Positions 1 through 8,028 of a stretch of DNA of 64,000 nucleotides are shown piece after piece. This DNA comes from Alistipes muris (GTDB lineage Bacteria > Bacteroidota > Bacteroidia > Bacteroidales > Rikenellaceae), in contig NZ_CALPDD010000008.1 in assembly GCF_943193205.1 (NCBI RefSeq), forward strand, positions 50,894-114,893. Reading direction: 5' to 3'. Under the pieces are notes generated by a model that worked only from the letters and a program-made list of their open reading frames with translations, did no database searches and was not told the origin of the DNA. The position numbers and the translations under genes were made by a program. The first letter of the stretch is position 1, and the number at the start of each line of letters is the position of its first letter.

Positions 1-1
1 G

Positions 2-478
2 CTCGAAGAGGGGTTGGCCAACATGGACGCTTTCGTGGCCGTCACCGGGCGCAGCGAGACCAACATCCTGGCCGCCATGCTCGCCCGGCAAATGGGGGTC
101 AAGAAGGTGATCGCCGAGGTCGAGAACCTCAATTACATCAACCTCGCCGAGTCCATCGGCATCGACACCATCATCAACAAGAAGCTCGTCACGGCGTCCA
201 ATATCTTCCGGTTCACCATGTCGACCGACGTGCAGGCCATCAAGTGCCTGACGGGCAGCGACGCCGAGGTGCTGGAGTTCATCGTCAAGCCCAATTCGCC
301 CGCTACCAAGGCGCGCATCCGCGATTGGGGGCTTCCCGAGGACGTCATCGTGGGCGGTATCGTGCGCGGCGACAAGGCGTTCATCGCCGTCGGCAACATG
401 GAGGTCAATCCTTACGACCGCGTGGTGATTTTCGCCATGCCCGCGTCGGTGAGCAAGGTGGGTTATTTTTTCAATTAG
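2..478 (+). CDS. trkA: Trk potassium uptake protein TrkA, C-terminal part
   Basis: This open frame runs in from the left edge, so the true start lies outside the window. The visible ~158 residues match the last third of TrkA, the cytoplasmic NAD(H)-binding regulatory subunit of the Trk K+ channel. They hold the end of the second RCK_N (Rossmann) domain, with VTGRSETNI and IAEVEN, and then the RCK_C domain, with the EFIVKPNSP and GGIVRGDKAFI segments. An ATG at 14 is internal and not the natural start. The membrane subunit TrkH is not in the window. The stop is followed 15 bases later by a GH3-family gene on the same strand. The family call is confident; only the N-terminal part is missing. 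Confidence 0.9.
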   Translation, partial: LEEGLANMDAFVAVTGRSETNILAAMLARQMGVKKVIAEVENLNYINLAESIGIDTIINKKLVTASNIFRFTMSTDVQAIKCLTGSDAEVLEFIVKPNSPATKARIRDWGLPEDVIVGGIVRGDKAFIAVGNMEVNPYDRVVIFAMPASVSKVGYFFN

Positions 479-493
479 CAAAGCAGCAGGGTT

Positions 494-1972
494 ATGTCAT
501 TGCGCAGTACGATATGCAGGGCTTGGTTTTCGCAGCGGTTGAAAGCCATCGACCGTTTCCGGCGCCATCCCGCCGAGACCCAGGAGCGGATGTTCCGTCA
601 GTTGGTGGACCGGGGGCTCGGTACGGCTTTCGGCAAGCGGTACGGCTTGTCGGCGGCCCGGACTCCCGCGCATTTCTGCGCCTTGGTTCCCGTGTTCGAT
701 TACGATTCGTTCAAGCCGTGGATCGAGCGCATGGTCGCGGGCGAGCGCAACGTCGCCGCTCCCGGCCGCGTCGGTCTCTTCGCCCGGTCGTCGGGGACCA
801 CGTCGGACCGCAGCAAGTATATCCCCGTCACGCGCGAGTCGCTTTGGTGGAACCATACGCTCGGCATGCGCGATCTGGCCGCGCTCGTCGCCGATGCCAA
901 TCCCCGCACCCGCATGTTCGACGGCAAGACCCTCACGTTGGGCGGGTCGTGCCGCCGCGAGGGGCGCAACCTCGTCGGCGACCTCTCGGCCTTGCTGATT
1001 CACGAGACGGCTTTCCTCAGCCGCGGGATCCGGGCTCCCAGGAGTTCTACGGCCATCATCTCCGATTTCGACCGCAAGGCCGAGGCTATCGCCCGCGAGT
1101 GTTCCGGGCAGCATATCGTGGCGTTCGCCGGCGTTCCGTCGTGGAATCTGGCGTTGATGCGCCGCGTGCTGGAGTTCACCGGCAAGAGCAACTTGCTGGA
1201 GGTGTGGCCCGATTTGGAGCTGTTCGCCCACGGGGGCGTCGAGTTCGCTCCCTACCGCCGTTCGTTCGAGGCGCTGATTCCTTCGCCCGGCATGCGCTAC
1301 ATGGAGACTTACAACGCTTCGGAGGGCTTCTTCGCGCTGGCCGACGACCCGCAGCGCGACGACATGCTGCTGATGCTCGATTACGGCACTTATTTCGAGT
1401 TCCGCGACGGACATACCGTCCTGCCGTTGGCAGGGGTTCGGCCGGGCCGCAGTTACGCCATGATCATCTCCTCCAACAACGGGCTGTGGCGCTACGAAAT
1501 CGGCGACCGCGTGGAGTTCACGTCGACCGACCCTTACCGCATCCGTTTCGCCGGGCGTACGCGTCAGTACATCAATGTCTTCGGCGAGGAGCTCATAGTC
1601 GAAAACGCCGACCGTGCCCTGGCCGAAGCCTGCACCCGCACGGGGGCCGTCGTCACGGAGTACAGCGTGGCGCCGCTTTACATGTCGCTCAGCGAGCGGG
1701 GCGCCCACGAGTGGTTCGTCGAGTTCGGCCGGCAGCCCGACGACTTGGAGCGGTTCGCCGCGGCGCTCGACGAGGCCTTGCGCAGCGTCAATTCCGATTA
1801 CGACGCCAAGCGGCAGACCACCCTGGAGCGTCAGCACCTGACGGTCGTGGCACCGGGGACCTTCATGGGCTGGATGCAGTCCCGCGGCAAGAACAAGGTG
1901 CCGCGGCTGGTCAACGACCGCCGCGTGGCCGACGACCTGCTGAAGTTCGTGTCGGAAAGCGCGCAAGTTTGA
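494..1972 (+). CDS. GH3 auxin-responsive promoter family protein (acyl acid-amido synthetase-like)
   Basis: This 492-residue protein belongs to the GH3 branch of the ANL adenylating superfamily. Plant members join amino acids to acyl acids such as auxin or jasmonate through an acyl-AMP intermediate. The ATP-binding motif SSGTTSDRSKYIPVT begins at residue 99. A second core motif, YNASEGFF, lies near residue 275, and an FGEELIVENADRAL segment resembles the C-terminal hinge. Full-length bacterial GH3 proteins are about this size, so it appears complete. The physiological substrate in gut Bacteroidetes is not established. It starts 15 bases after trkA and could be cotranscribed with it. The family call rests on motifs; the reaction is inferred. 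Confidence 0.85.
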   Translation: MSLRSTICRAWFSQRLKAIDRFRRHPAETQERMFRQLVDRGLGTAFGKRYGLSAARTPAHFCALVPVFDYDSFKPWIERMVAGERNVAAPGRVGLFARSSGTTSDRSKYIPVTRESLWWNHTLGMRDLAALVADANPRTRMFDGKTLTLGGSCRREGRNLVGDLSALLIHETAFLSRGIRAPRSSTAIISDFDRKAEAIARECSGQHIVAFAGVPSWNLALMRRVLEFTGKSNLLEVWPDLELFAHGGVEFAPYRRSFEALIPSPGMRYMETYNASEGFFALADDPQRDDMLLMLDYGTYFEFRDGHTVLPLAGVRPGRSYAMIISSNNGLWRYEIGDRVEFTSTDPYRIRFAGRTRQYINVFGEELIVENADRALAEACTRTGAVVTEYSVAPLYMSLSERGAHEWFVEFGRQPDDLERFAAALDEALRSVNSDYDAKRQTTLERQHLTVVAPGTFMGWMQSRGKNKVPRLVNDRRVADDLLKFVSESAQV

Positions 1973-2030
1973 ACCCCGGCCATGAAAGGTTGCTGGAACG
2001 TGCCGACCTGAACGCCGCCGCATGATTTTG

Positions 2031-2056
2031 AATTTTTAATTCTTAATTTTTAATTA
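2031..2056 (+). repeat. A+T-rich low-complexity spacer with a 21-bp exact copy upstream of thiL
   Basis: Positions 2031-2051 are identical to the reverse complement of 16556-16576, a 21-bp run built only of A, T and one C. Here it lies directly before the dNK start codon. At thiL it covers the -33 region. It stands out against the GC-rich background and may act as a promoter-proximal A+T element, but no clear TAnnTTTG box accompanies this copy. Confidence 0.5.
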
Positions 2057-2668
2057 ATGTATATTGCCATTGCCGGTAACATCGGAAGCGGAAAGACCAC
2101 GCTGACCCAAATGCTGACCGAGCGCTATTGCGCCAAAGCCTATTACGAAGAGAGCGACAACCCCTACATCGGCGACTTCTACAACGACATGAACCGCTGG
2201 TCGTTCAACCTTCAGATTTCGTTCCTCGGGAGCCGTATCCAGCAGACCATGGAGATGCTCGGCGACAGCCGGAAGGGCATCATCTTCCAGGACAGGACCA
2301 TCTACGAGGATGCCCACATCTTCGCCGACAACCTCCACGAAATGGGGCTCATGTCGTCGCGCGACATCGAGACCTACATGAAGATTTTCCGGCTCATCAC
2401 AACGCTGATTCCGCGGCCCGACCTGCTGATTTACCTCCGGGCGGGCGTACCGACGCTCATTTCGCAGATTCGCAAGCGCGGGCGCGATTACGAGATGAAT
2501 ATCGACGAGGCCTACCTGCGGCGGCTCAACAACAAGTACAATCATTGGATCGATAATATCTACGAGGGCGACATGCTCGTCATCGACAAGGACCACGAGG
2601 ATTTCGTTTCGGACGCCGCCGTGTTCGAGCGTATCTGCGCCCGTATCGACGCCCTCGGCGTGAAATAG
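2057..2668 (+). CDS. Deoxynucleoside kinase (dNK family)
   Basis: This 203-residue cytosolic salvage kinase would phosphorylate a deoxynucleoside to its 5'-monophosphate with ATP. The P-loop GNIGSGKTT spans residues 7-15. It is followed by the ESDNPYIGDFY acceptor-side segment and the DRTIYEDAHIF motif, which carries the catalytic Asp/Arg typical of dAdo/dGuo kinases. A LIYLRAGVPTLISQIRKRGR segment supplies the lid arginines. Length matches bacterial dAK/dGK enzymes; which base is preferred cannot be read from the sequence. The ATG follows a low-complexity A+T stretch (2031-2056). The downstream methyltransferase begins one base after this stop, so the two are almost certainly cotranscribed. 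Confidence 0.88.
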   Translation: MYIAIAGNIGSGKTTLTQMLTERYCAKAYYEESDNPYIGDFYNDMNRWSFNLQISFLGSRIQQTMEMLGDSRKGIIFQDRTIYEDAHIFADNLHEMGLMSSRDIETYMKIFRLITTLIPRPDLLIYLRAGVPTLISQIRKRGRDYEMNIDEAYLRRLNNKYNHWIDNIYEGDMLVIDKDHEDFVSDAAVFERICARIDALGVK

Positions 2669-2669
2669 C

Positions 2670-4046
2670 ATGGAGCTTCCCGTCGCTTTCGCCGGGCGCG
2701 TCGTCCGCGACCTCGGGCCCGAAGAGGGGGCCGCGCTTTGTGCGGCGCTCGACGGCGTGCCGCCCGTGAGCGTCCGGCTTCATCCCGCCAAGTGCGGCGA
2801 TGCCGGGGCTTTGCTGCGGCGTCTCGGAGCCTGCGGACAGGTGCCCTGGTGTGCCGATGGGCACTACCTGACCGAGCGGCCGCAGTTCACGTTCGACCCT
2901 GCGTTCCATGCCGGGGCTTATTACGTGCAGGAGGCTGCTTCGCAGTTCGTCGGGCGGTTGGTCGGCGACGTCGCCGGGCGGCGGGTGCTCGATCTTTGTG
3001 CGGCTCCCGGCGGCAAGACGACTTTGTACGCTTCGCTCGTGGGACCCGAGGGGCTGGTCGTCGCCAACGAGATAGACCGCCGCCGGGCTTCGGTCCTCGC
3101 CGACAACGTGCGCAAGTGGGGCACGGGCAACGTGGCGGTCACGACCTGCGAGCCCAAGGCGCTGGGGGAGTTCGAGAATTGGTTCGACGCGGTGGCCGTC
3201 GACGCTCCGTGTTCGGGCGAGGGGATGTTCCGCAAGGACCCCGCTTCGCGCGGCGAGTGGAGCGAGGGCAATGTGCGGTTGTGCGCCGCGCGGCAGGATG
3301 CGATTCTGCGCGAAGCGTGGCGCGCACTGAAACCCGGCGGGAGGTTGATTTACAGCACCTGCACCTTCAACCGCGACGAGGACGAGGGAACGCTCGAACG
3401 GATGCTCGCATGGGCGGGCGACGAGGTGGCCGAAGCCGCCGTGCCCGAAGCCGGGGCGGAGTGGGGCATCGTCTGCGGGCAGGTCGGGGCGTTCCGGACC
3501 TATCGGTTTTTCCCGCACAGGGCCTGCGGCGAGGGCTTTTTCGCCGCCGTGGCCTGCAAGTCGCCGGACCTTGGCGGCCGGATGCGGAGCCCTAAGGGGC
3601 GCCGAACGCTTTTCGGGCAGGCCGACAAAGGGGCCGTGGCCGAATTGGGCCGTTGGGTGCGGGAGCCTGCCGCCATGCGTTTCGTGACGGTGGGCGATAC
3701 GTTCTACGGCTGGCCTGCCGCGCAGGCCGAGGCCGTGCGGACCCTCTCCGAAGCGCTGCCCGTCATCTGCTCGGGCGTGGCGATGGGGCAGCTGTTCAAA
3801 GGGCGGCTCAAGCCCGACCCGGCGCTGGCCTTTTTCGTGGGTCTCGACCGCGCGGCGGTGCCTGTGGCGGAGTTCGGCCCCGACGAGACGCTAAGCTATC
3901 TGCGGCGGGCGGAGGTGCGGCCCGACGCGTTGGCCGAGGGGATGAATCTGGTGTGTGCCGAGGGGCGGGCCCTGGGCTTCGCCAAGCGCATAGGAGGCAG
4001 GGTGAACAATCTGTATCCCAATTCGTTGAGGATACTCAAACAATAG
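2670..4046 (+). CDS. rRNA (cytosine-C5-)-methyltransferase, NOL1/NOP2/Sun (RsmF-like) family
   Basis: This 458-residue protein would transfer a methyl group from S-adenosylmethionine to C5 of a cytosine in rRNA. The Rossmann core carries the SAM motif CAAPGGKTT. Motif IV, DAPCSGEGMF, holds one conserved Cys. Motif VI, STCTFNRDEDE, holds the nucleophilic Cys. The C-terminal ~150 residues resemble the extra RNA-binding region of RsmF, which modifies 16S C1407 in E. coli, but the exact target is inferred. The gene starts one base after the deoxynucleoside kinase stop and is followed by a short repeat (4053-4090) and a MerR-type regulator. Confidence 0.85.
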   Translation: MELPVAFAGRVVRDLGPEEGAALCAALDGVPPVSVRLHPAKCGDAGALLRRLGACGQVPWCADGHYLTERPQFTFDPAFHAGAYYVQEAASQFVGRLVGDVAGRRVLDLCAAPGGKTTLYASLVGPEGLVVANEIDRRRASVLADNVRKWGTGNVAVTTCEPKALGEFENWFDAVAVDAPCSGEGMFRKDPASRGEWSEGNVRLCAARQDAILREAWRALKPGGRLIYSTCTFNRDEDEGTLERMLAWAGDEVAEAAVPEAGAEWGIVCGQVGAFRTYRFFPHRACGEGFFAAVACKSPDLGGRMRSPKGRRTLFGQADKGAVAELGRWVREPAAMRFVTVGDTFYGWPAAQAEAVRTLSEALPVICSGVAMGQLFKGRLKPDPALAFFVGLDRAAVPVAEFGPDETLSYLRRAEVRPDALAEGMNLVCAEGRALGFAKRIGGRVNNLYPNSLRILKQ

Positions 4047-4052
4047 CGAACC

Positions 4053-4090
4053 GTCATTCTGAGGAGCAGAGCGACGAAGAATCTTTCATA
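4053..4090 (+). repeat. Dispersed intergenic repeat fragment (GTCATTCTGA family)
   Basis: This short intergenic segment starts GTCATTCTGAGGAGCAGAGC and ends in GACGAAGAATCTTTC. Related fragments begin with the same GTCATTCTGA-like core and end in GAAGAATCT at 56391-56420 and 56928-56965. Shorter inverted traces lie near 16701-16714 and 59008-59020. No protein is encoded. Sequences of this kind recur between genes in Bacteroidetes genomes. Confidence 0.6.
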
Positions 4091-4111
4091 TCAATTCAAT
4101 CGGACGAAGCC

Positions 4112-4687
4112 GTGGCCGAAAAACTTTTTTATTCGATGGGCGAGCTGGCCGAGATGTTCGACGTCAAGACGTCGCTCATCCGCCATTGGGAATCGCAGTT
4201 CAGCGTGCTGAAGCCCAAGCGCAACAAGAAGGGCAACCGCCTTTTTTCTCCGCAGGACGTGGAGAACCTCAAGGTCATCTACCACCTGGTCAAGGAGCGC
4301 GGCATGACGCTCGACGGGGCCAAGAAAGCCATGAAGCGCCGCGCCGCCGGAGGGGCCGACGACCCTATCAAGCGCGAGGCCGAGCTGATGACCCGCCTGC
4401 GCCATATCCGGGCGTTGCTGGTCGAGGTGCGCGAGGACCTCAAGACGGGCGGCGAGGGGGTGGTCGCCGACGAGGAGCCTGCGGCCGAAGCACCTGCCGT
4501 ACAGGATGTTGCGCCGCGCCGCAAGCCCGTCGTGAAAATCGAGCCCGAAACGCCCGCCGGGGAGCCCGCCGCGGCGGCCGATGCCCCTGCGGAGAAGAAG
4601 CCGCGCGCCGCGCGCCGTCCCCGCCGCAAGCCGGAGGAGGGCGAGAACAAGGAACTTTTCGCCTTTTACGAACAGTCGTTATTCTGA
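4112..4687 (+). CDS. MerR-family transcriptional regulator
   Basis: This is a 191-residue DNA-binding protein if translation starts at GTG 4112 (first residues MAEKLFYSMGELAEMFDVK). The open frame extends further upstream, but that part overlaps the methyltransferase in another frame and crosses a repeat, so this start is preferred. Residues ~5-75 form the MerR winged helix-turn-helix, with SLIRHWESQF and the RLFSPQDVENLKVIYHL recognition and wing region. A basic helix follows, then a long Ala/Pro/Lys-rich tail with no visible ligand domain and no Cys sensor. The target genes are unknown. It ends four bases before the Nif3-like gene. Confidence 0.85.
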   Translation: MAEKLFYSMGELAEMFDVKTSLIRHWESQFSVLKPKRNKKGNRLFSPQDVENLKVIYHLVKERGMTLDGAKKAMKRRAAGGADDPIKREAELMTRLRHIRALLVEVREDLKTGGEGVVADEEPAAEAPAVQDVAPRRKPVVKIEPETPAGEPAAAADAPAEKKPRAARRPRRKPEEGENKELFAFYEQSLF

Positions 4688-4691
4688 GCCG

Positions 4692-5477
4692 ATGAAAATC
4701 AAGCAAATAACCGACGTCATCGAACGGTTCGCGCCGCTCGCATGGCAGGCCCCCTACGACAATGCCGGGCTCATCGTCGGGCGTTCCGACGACGAGGTGC
4801 ATGCTGCGCTGCTGGCCGTCGATGTCACCGACGAGGTGCTGGACGAAGCCGAGCGCGAGGGCTGCGACCTCGTTATTACCCATCATCCGATTGTCTTCCA
4901 TGCGCTGAAACGTTTCAACTCGGCCGACATGATGCAGCGCTGCGTCGAGCGGGCCATCCGCCGCGGCATTGCGCTCTATGCCTGCCACACCAACCTCGAC
5001 AGCGCGCCCGGCGGCATGAGCTGGTACCTGGCCGGGCAGCTGGGCGTTGAGAACCTGCGGGTGCTGGAGCCTTCCGACGCCGACGCCAAGGTGGGTTTCG
5101 GGGTCGTCGGCGAGCTGCCGGAGCCGATGGCTGCGGCCGGTTTCATGCGGCTGCTTCAGAAAGAACTGGCCGTCAGGGCCATCCGCCACAGCGACATCGT
5201 CCGCGACGAGGTGCGCCGTGTAGCCGTCTGCACCGGGGCCGGGGCTTCGCTCATCGGTGCCGCCCGGGCCGCCGGGGCCGATTTCTACGTCACGGCCGAC
5301 CTCAAGTACAACGACTTCATGACCCCCGATTCAGCCCTCACGGTGGCCGACGTGGGACACTTCGAGAGCGAATATTGCGCAATTCGGCTGCTGTTTGACA
5401 TTTTATCGAAAAATTTGCTTACCTTTGCGCTCCGCAGGAGCGCGTGCACGCGCAATCCGGTGAACTATTGGGTTTAA
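4692..5477 (+). CDS. Nif3-like dinuclear metal center protein (YbgI/DUF34 family)
   Basis: This is a 261-residue protein from ATG 4692. It has the family's metal-binding signatures: DLVITHHPIVFH near residue 60, ACHTNLDSAPGG near residue 98, and a C-terminal GHFESE. The length matches the short YbgI type (~250 residues) and not the ~365-residue form with an inserted PII-like domain. The fold makes a hexameric ring with a two-metal site; proposed roles include GTP cyclohydrolase-like or repair activity, and none is settled. Its last codons contain a full -33/-7 promoter (5394-5427) for the next gene. Confidence 0.88.
   Translation: MKIKQITDVIERFAPLAWQAPYDNAGLIVGRSDDEVHAALLAVDVTDEVLDEAEREGCDLVITHHPIVFHALKRFNSADMMQRCVERAIRRGIALYACHTNLDSAPGGMSWYLAGQLGVENLRVLEPSDADAKVGFGVVGELPEPMAAAGFMRLLQKELAVRAIRHSDIVRDEVRRVAVCTGAGASLIGAARAAGADFYVTADLKYNDFMTPDSALTVADVGHFESEYCAIRLLFDILSKNLLTFALRRSACTRNPVNYWV
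5394..5427 (+). promoter_or_regulatory. Bacteroidetes-type promoter inside the 3' end of the Nif3-like gene
   Basis: TTTG at 5394-5397 and TACCTTTG at 5420-5427 are separated by 22 nt, close to the Bacteroidetes -33/-7 consensus. The site lies within the last coding codons of the upstream gene and points at the zinc-ribbon gene that starts at 5505. Confidence 0.6.
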
Positions 5478-5504
5478 TTAGGTTCAAAATCATTACGACA
5501 TCAT

Positions 5505-6266
5505 ATGGCTACACAGAAGAAGACCGCCGAGGCCGATTACTCGATGCAGGAGAAGATCCTGGCGCTCTACGAACTGCAGCGTATCGACAGCAGGATCGAC
5601 GAGATCAACAAGGTCAAGGGCGATCTGCCGTTGGAGGTGCAGGACCTCGAGGACGAGATGGCGGGCATGCGGACCCGCGTCGACAAGATCAACGCCGAAA
5701 TCGAGGAGCTCAACGCCCTGATCAAGCAGCGCAAGCGCGAGACCGACCAGGCCAAAATCATGATTGCCAACTACAAGGAGCAGCAGAACAACGTGCGCAA
5801 CAACCGCGAGTTCGACGCCATCACCAAGGAAATCGAATACCAGGAGCTGGAAATCGAACTGGCCGACAAGCGGCTCAAGGAGTATGCCGCCGGCATCAAG
5901 AGCAAGAAGGTGCTCCTGGAGGAGGCCGAGGCGCTCAGCAGCGAGCGGGCCGCCGACCTGGAAGCCAAGAAGAGCGAGCTGGAGGGTATCGAGGCCGAGA
6001 CCGCGCCGCAGGTCGCTGAGTTCGGGGCGCAGGCCGAGAAAATCCGGGCCAAAATCGACGAGCGTCTGCTGGTCGCCTACGAGCGTATCCGCCGCAACGT
6101 CCACAACGGGCTGGCCGTCGTGACGGTCAAGCGCGATGCCTGCGGCGGCTGCTTCAACCGAATCCCGCCCCAGCGCCAGGCCGACATCCGCCAGGGCAAG
6201 AAAATCATCATCTGCGAATACTGCGGCCGTATCCTCGTCGCCGACCCCGAGCCGGCGAAGGAGTAG
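5505..6266 (+). CDS. C4-type zinc ribbon coiled-coil protein
   Basis: This 253-residue protein is predicted to form a long antiparallel coiled coil from about residue 10 to 190, visible as heptads rich in Glu, Lys, Ala and Leu. It ends in a C4 zinc ribbon with Cys213/Cys216 (CGGC) and Cys237/Cys240 (CEYC). This matches the widespread bacterial family annotated as a putative nucleic-acid-binding zinc ribbon protein. The reported Bacteroidetes context beside Nif3-like proteins agrees with this neighbourhood. The cellular role is not established. A rho-independent terminator follows directly at 6286-6322. Confidence 0.88.
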   Translation: MATQKKTAEADYSMQEKILALYELQRIDSRIDEINKVKGDLPLEVQDLEDEMAGMRTRVDKINAEIEELNALIKQRKRETDQAKIMIANYKEQQNNVRNNREFDAITKEIEYQELEIELADKRLKEYAAGIKSKKVLLEEAEALSSERAADLEAKKSELEGIEAETAPQVAEFGAQAEKIRAKIDERLLVAYERIRRNVHNGLAVVTVKRDACGGCFNRIPPQRQADIRQGKKIIICEYCGRILVADPEPAKE

Positions 6267-6285
6267 CGCAGCTGCATTGCGTTCC

Positions 6286-6322
6286 GACAGCCGGAGCCCC
6301 AGCGGGTTCCGGCTGTCTTGCG
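6286..6322 (+). terminator. Rho-independent terminator after the zinc-ribbon gene
   Basis: A perfect 10-bp stem (GACAGCCGGA at 6286-6295 with its complement at 6308-6317) closes a 12-nt loop and is followed by a short T-rich tail. Confidence 0.7.
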
Positions 6323-6405
6323 TTTCATTGTTGCCACGGCCCGGCCCTCGCAGTCATGTTAATTTATTAACATGGAAAATTTTTCCGACTTTTACAAATA
6401 ATCCT

Positions 6406-6413
6406 TAACTTTG
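6406..6413 (+). promoter_or_regulatory. -7 promoter box for nadE
   Basis: TAACTTTG followed by C matches the Bacteroidetes -7 consensus TAnnTTTGC, 33 bases before the nadE ATG. No convincing -33 TTTG is visible at the right distance. Confidence 0.5.
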
Positions 6414-6446
6414 CGAAGTTGTAATTTCGGACTTAAATTGCCATAG

Positions 6447-8024
6447 ATGAAAATCGCTATAGCCCAGTTGAATTATACCGTCGGCGATGTGGACGGCAAT
6501 GCGTCGAAAATCATCGGCGCGATCCACAAGGCGAAAGCCAGGAATGCGGACCTGGTGATTTTCGCCGAGCAGGCGCTGAGCGGAACGCCGGGTTTCGACC
6601 TGCTGCGTAAGACCACTTTCCTGGAGTTGTGCGAGGAGGCGCTGGTAGAAATCGCGTCGTGCTGCGACGGCATCGCCGCCATCGTGGGGCTTCCGCTCCT
6701 CACGGCCGACGGCACGGTCAGCGCCGCGGCGCTCATCCAGGACCGCAAGGTGCTGCGGTACGTCGGCAAGAAATACATCACGGCCCGTCGCGAGATGGGT
6801 TTTCTCGTTCCGTCCAAAGGGTTCGAGTATGTCACGGTCAAGGGCCGCAAGTGCGCCGTCATCGTTGGCGACGACCTGAGCCGCGAGCGCGATTTCGACC
6901 GTTCGGTCGATACGATTATCTCCATCAACGCCCGCAAGTACGGCAAGGGGACCATGACCCGGCGTTACGAGATGATGCGCAACCTCTCGTTCGTCGAGGG
7001 CAAGAACCTTGTGCTGGTCAACCAGGTCGGGGGTGCTACCGACATCGTCTACGACGGTACGTCCGGAGCGTTCAACAGCCGCGGCGAGCTCGTGCTGATG
7101 ATGAAAAGTTTTGAGGAGGATTTCCGGGTCTTCGATACCCGTTCCAAGGGCGAGCCGGTCACTATCCCTTCGTCCGGCGACCGCACACGGATGGTCTACG
7201 AGGCTGCGCGGTGCGGCCTGCGCGATTTCTTCCTCAAGAACGGTTACAAGAAAGCCTGCATCGGCCTTTCGGGCGGTATCGACTCCGCCGTGGTGGCGTG
7301 TCTGGCCGCCGATGCGCTCGGCCGGGAGAATGTCCGGGCCTTGTTGATGCCCTCGCCTTTCTCGTCCGAAGATTCGGTCGAGGATGCCAAGGAACTGGCC
7401 GTGCGGCTGGGCATCGAGTACAACGTCATCCCCATTTCCGAAATCTATACAAGCGTCATCGACACGCTCAAGCCCGTCATCGGCGGCACCGAGTTCGACG
7501 CTACGGAGGAGAATATACAGACCCGCATCCGCACCATCCTCTTGATGGCCGTGCAGAACAAGAACGACTATATCCTGCTCAATTCGTCCAACAAGAGCGA
7601 GAACGCATTGGGTTTCTGTACCCTCTACGGCGATACGGCGGGCGCTTTCAGCCCCACGGGCGACCTCTACAAGGGGGAAATCTACGACATGGCCCGCTAT
7701 ATCAACCGCACGCAGGGCGAGCCTATTCCCGAAAACATCCTTAAAAAGGAACCGTCGTCCGAGCTGCATCCCGGGCAGAAGGATTCCGATATTTTGCCGC
7801 CCTACGAGGTGGTCGACGCCATTCTGTTCCGCATGATCGAGGAGGGACAGCACCGCGAGGAGATCATCAACGCCGGATTCGATTCCGAGGTCGTCGAGAA
7901 AATCCACGCCATGATCATGCGCAACGAGAAGAAGCGCTACCAGTTCCCGCCCGTGCTGCGGCTGTCGATGTGTTCGTTCGGCCACGAGCGGTTGATGCCG
8001 CTGACCAACAAATACGGGGACTGA
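6447..8024 (+). CDS. nadE: NAD+ synthase (glutamine-dependent type) with a degenerate glutaminase site
   Basis: This 525-residue cytosolic protein would amidate deamido-NAD to NAD+ using ATP. Residues 1-~250 form a nitrilase-like glutaminase domain. Residues ~255-525 form the NAD synthase domain, with the ATP pyrophosphatase loop SGGIDS from residue 275, ENIQTRIR and NSSNKSENALG. In the glutaminase half the Glu (FAEQALSG) and Lys (VGKKYI) of the catalytic triad look present. The segment that is normally a CEDxW nucleophile motif reads VGDDLS, placing Gly141 where Cys is expected; the nearest Cys is residue 136. If correct, the enzyme would depend on free ammonia or use another route. NadE identity is firm; loss of glutaminase activity is inferred. 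Confidence 0.9.
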   Translation: MKIAIAQLNYTVGDVDGNASKIIGAIHKAKARNADLVIFAEQALSGTPGFDLLRKTTFLELCEEALVEIASCCDGIAAIVGLPLLTADGTVSAAALIQDRKVLRYVGKKYITARREMGFLVPSKGFEYVTVKGRKCAVIVGDDLSRERDFDRSVDTIISINARKYGKGTMTRRYEMMRNLSFVEGKNLVLVNQVGGATDIVYDGTSGAFNSRGELVLMMKSFEEDFRVFDTRSKGEPVTIPSSGDRTRMVYEAARCGLRDFFLKNGYKKACIGLSGGIDSAVVACLAADALGRENVRALLMPSPFSSEDSVEDAKELAVRLGIEYNVIPISEIYTSVIDTLKPVIGGTEFDATEENIQTRIRTILLMAVQNKNDYILLNSSNKSENALGFCTLYGDTAGAFSPTGDLYKGEIYDMARYINRTQGEPIPENILKKEPSSELHPGQKDSDILPPYEVVDAILFRMIEEGQHREEIINAGFDSEVVEKIHAMIMRNEKKRYQFPPVLRLSMCSFGHERLMPLTNKYGD

Positions 8025-8028
8025 GACC

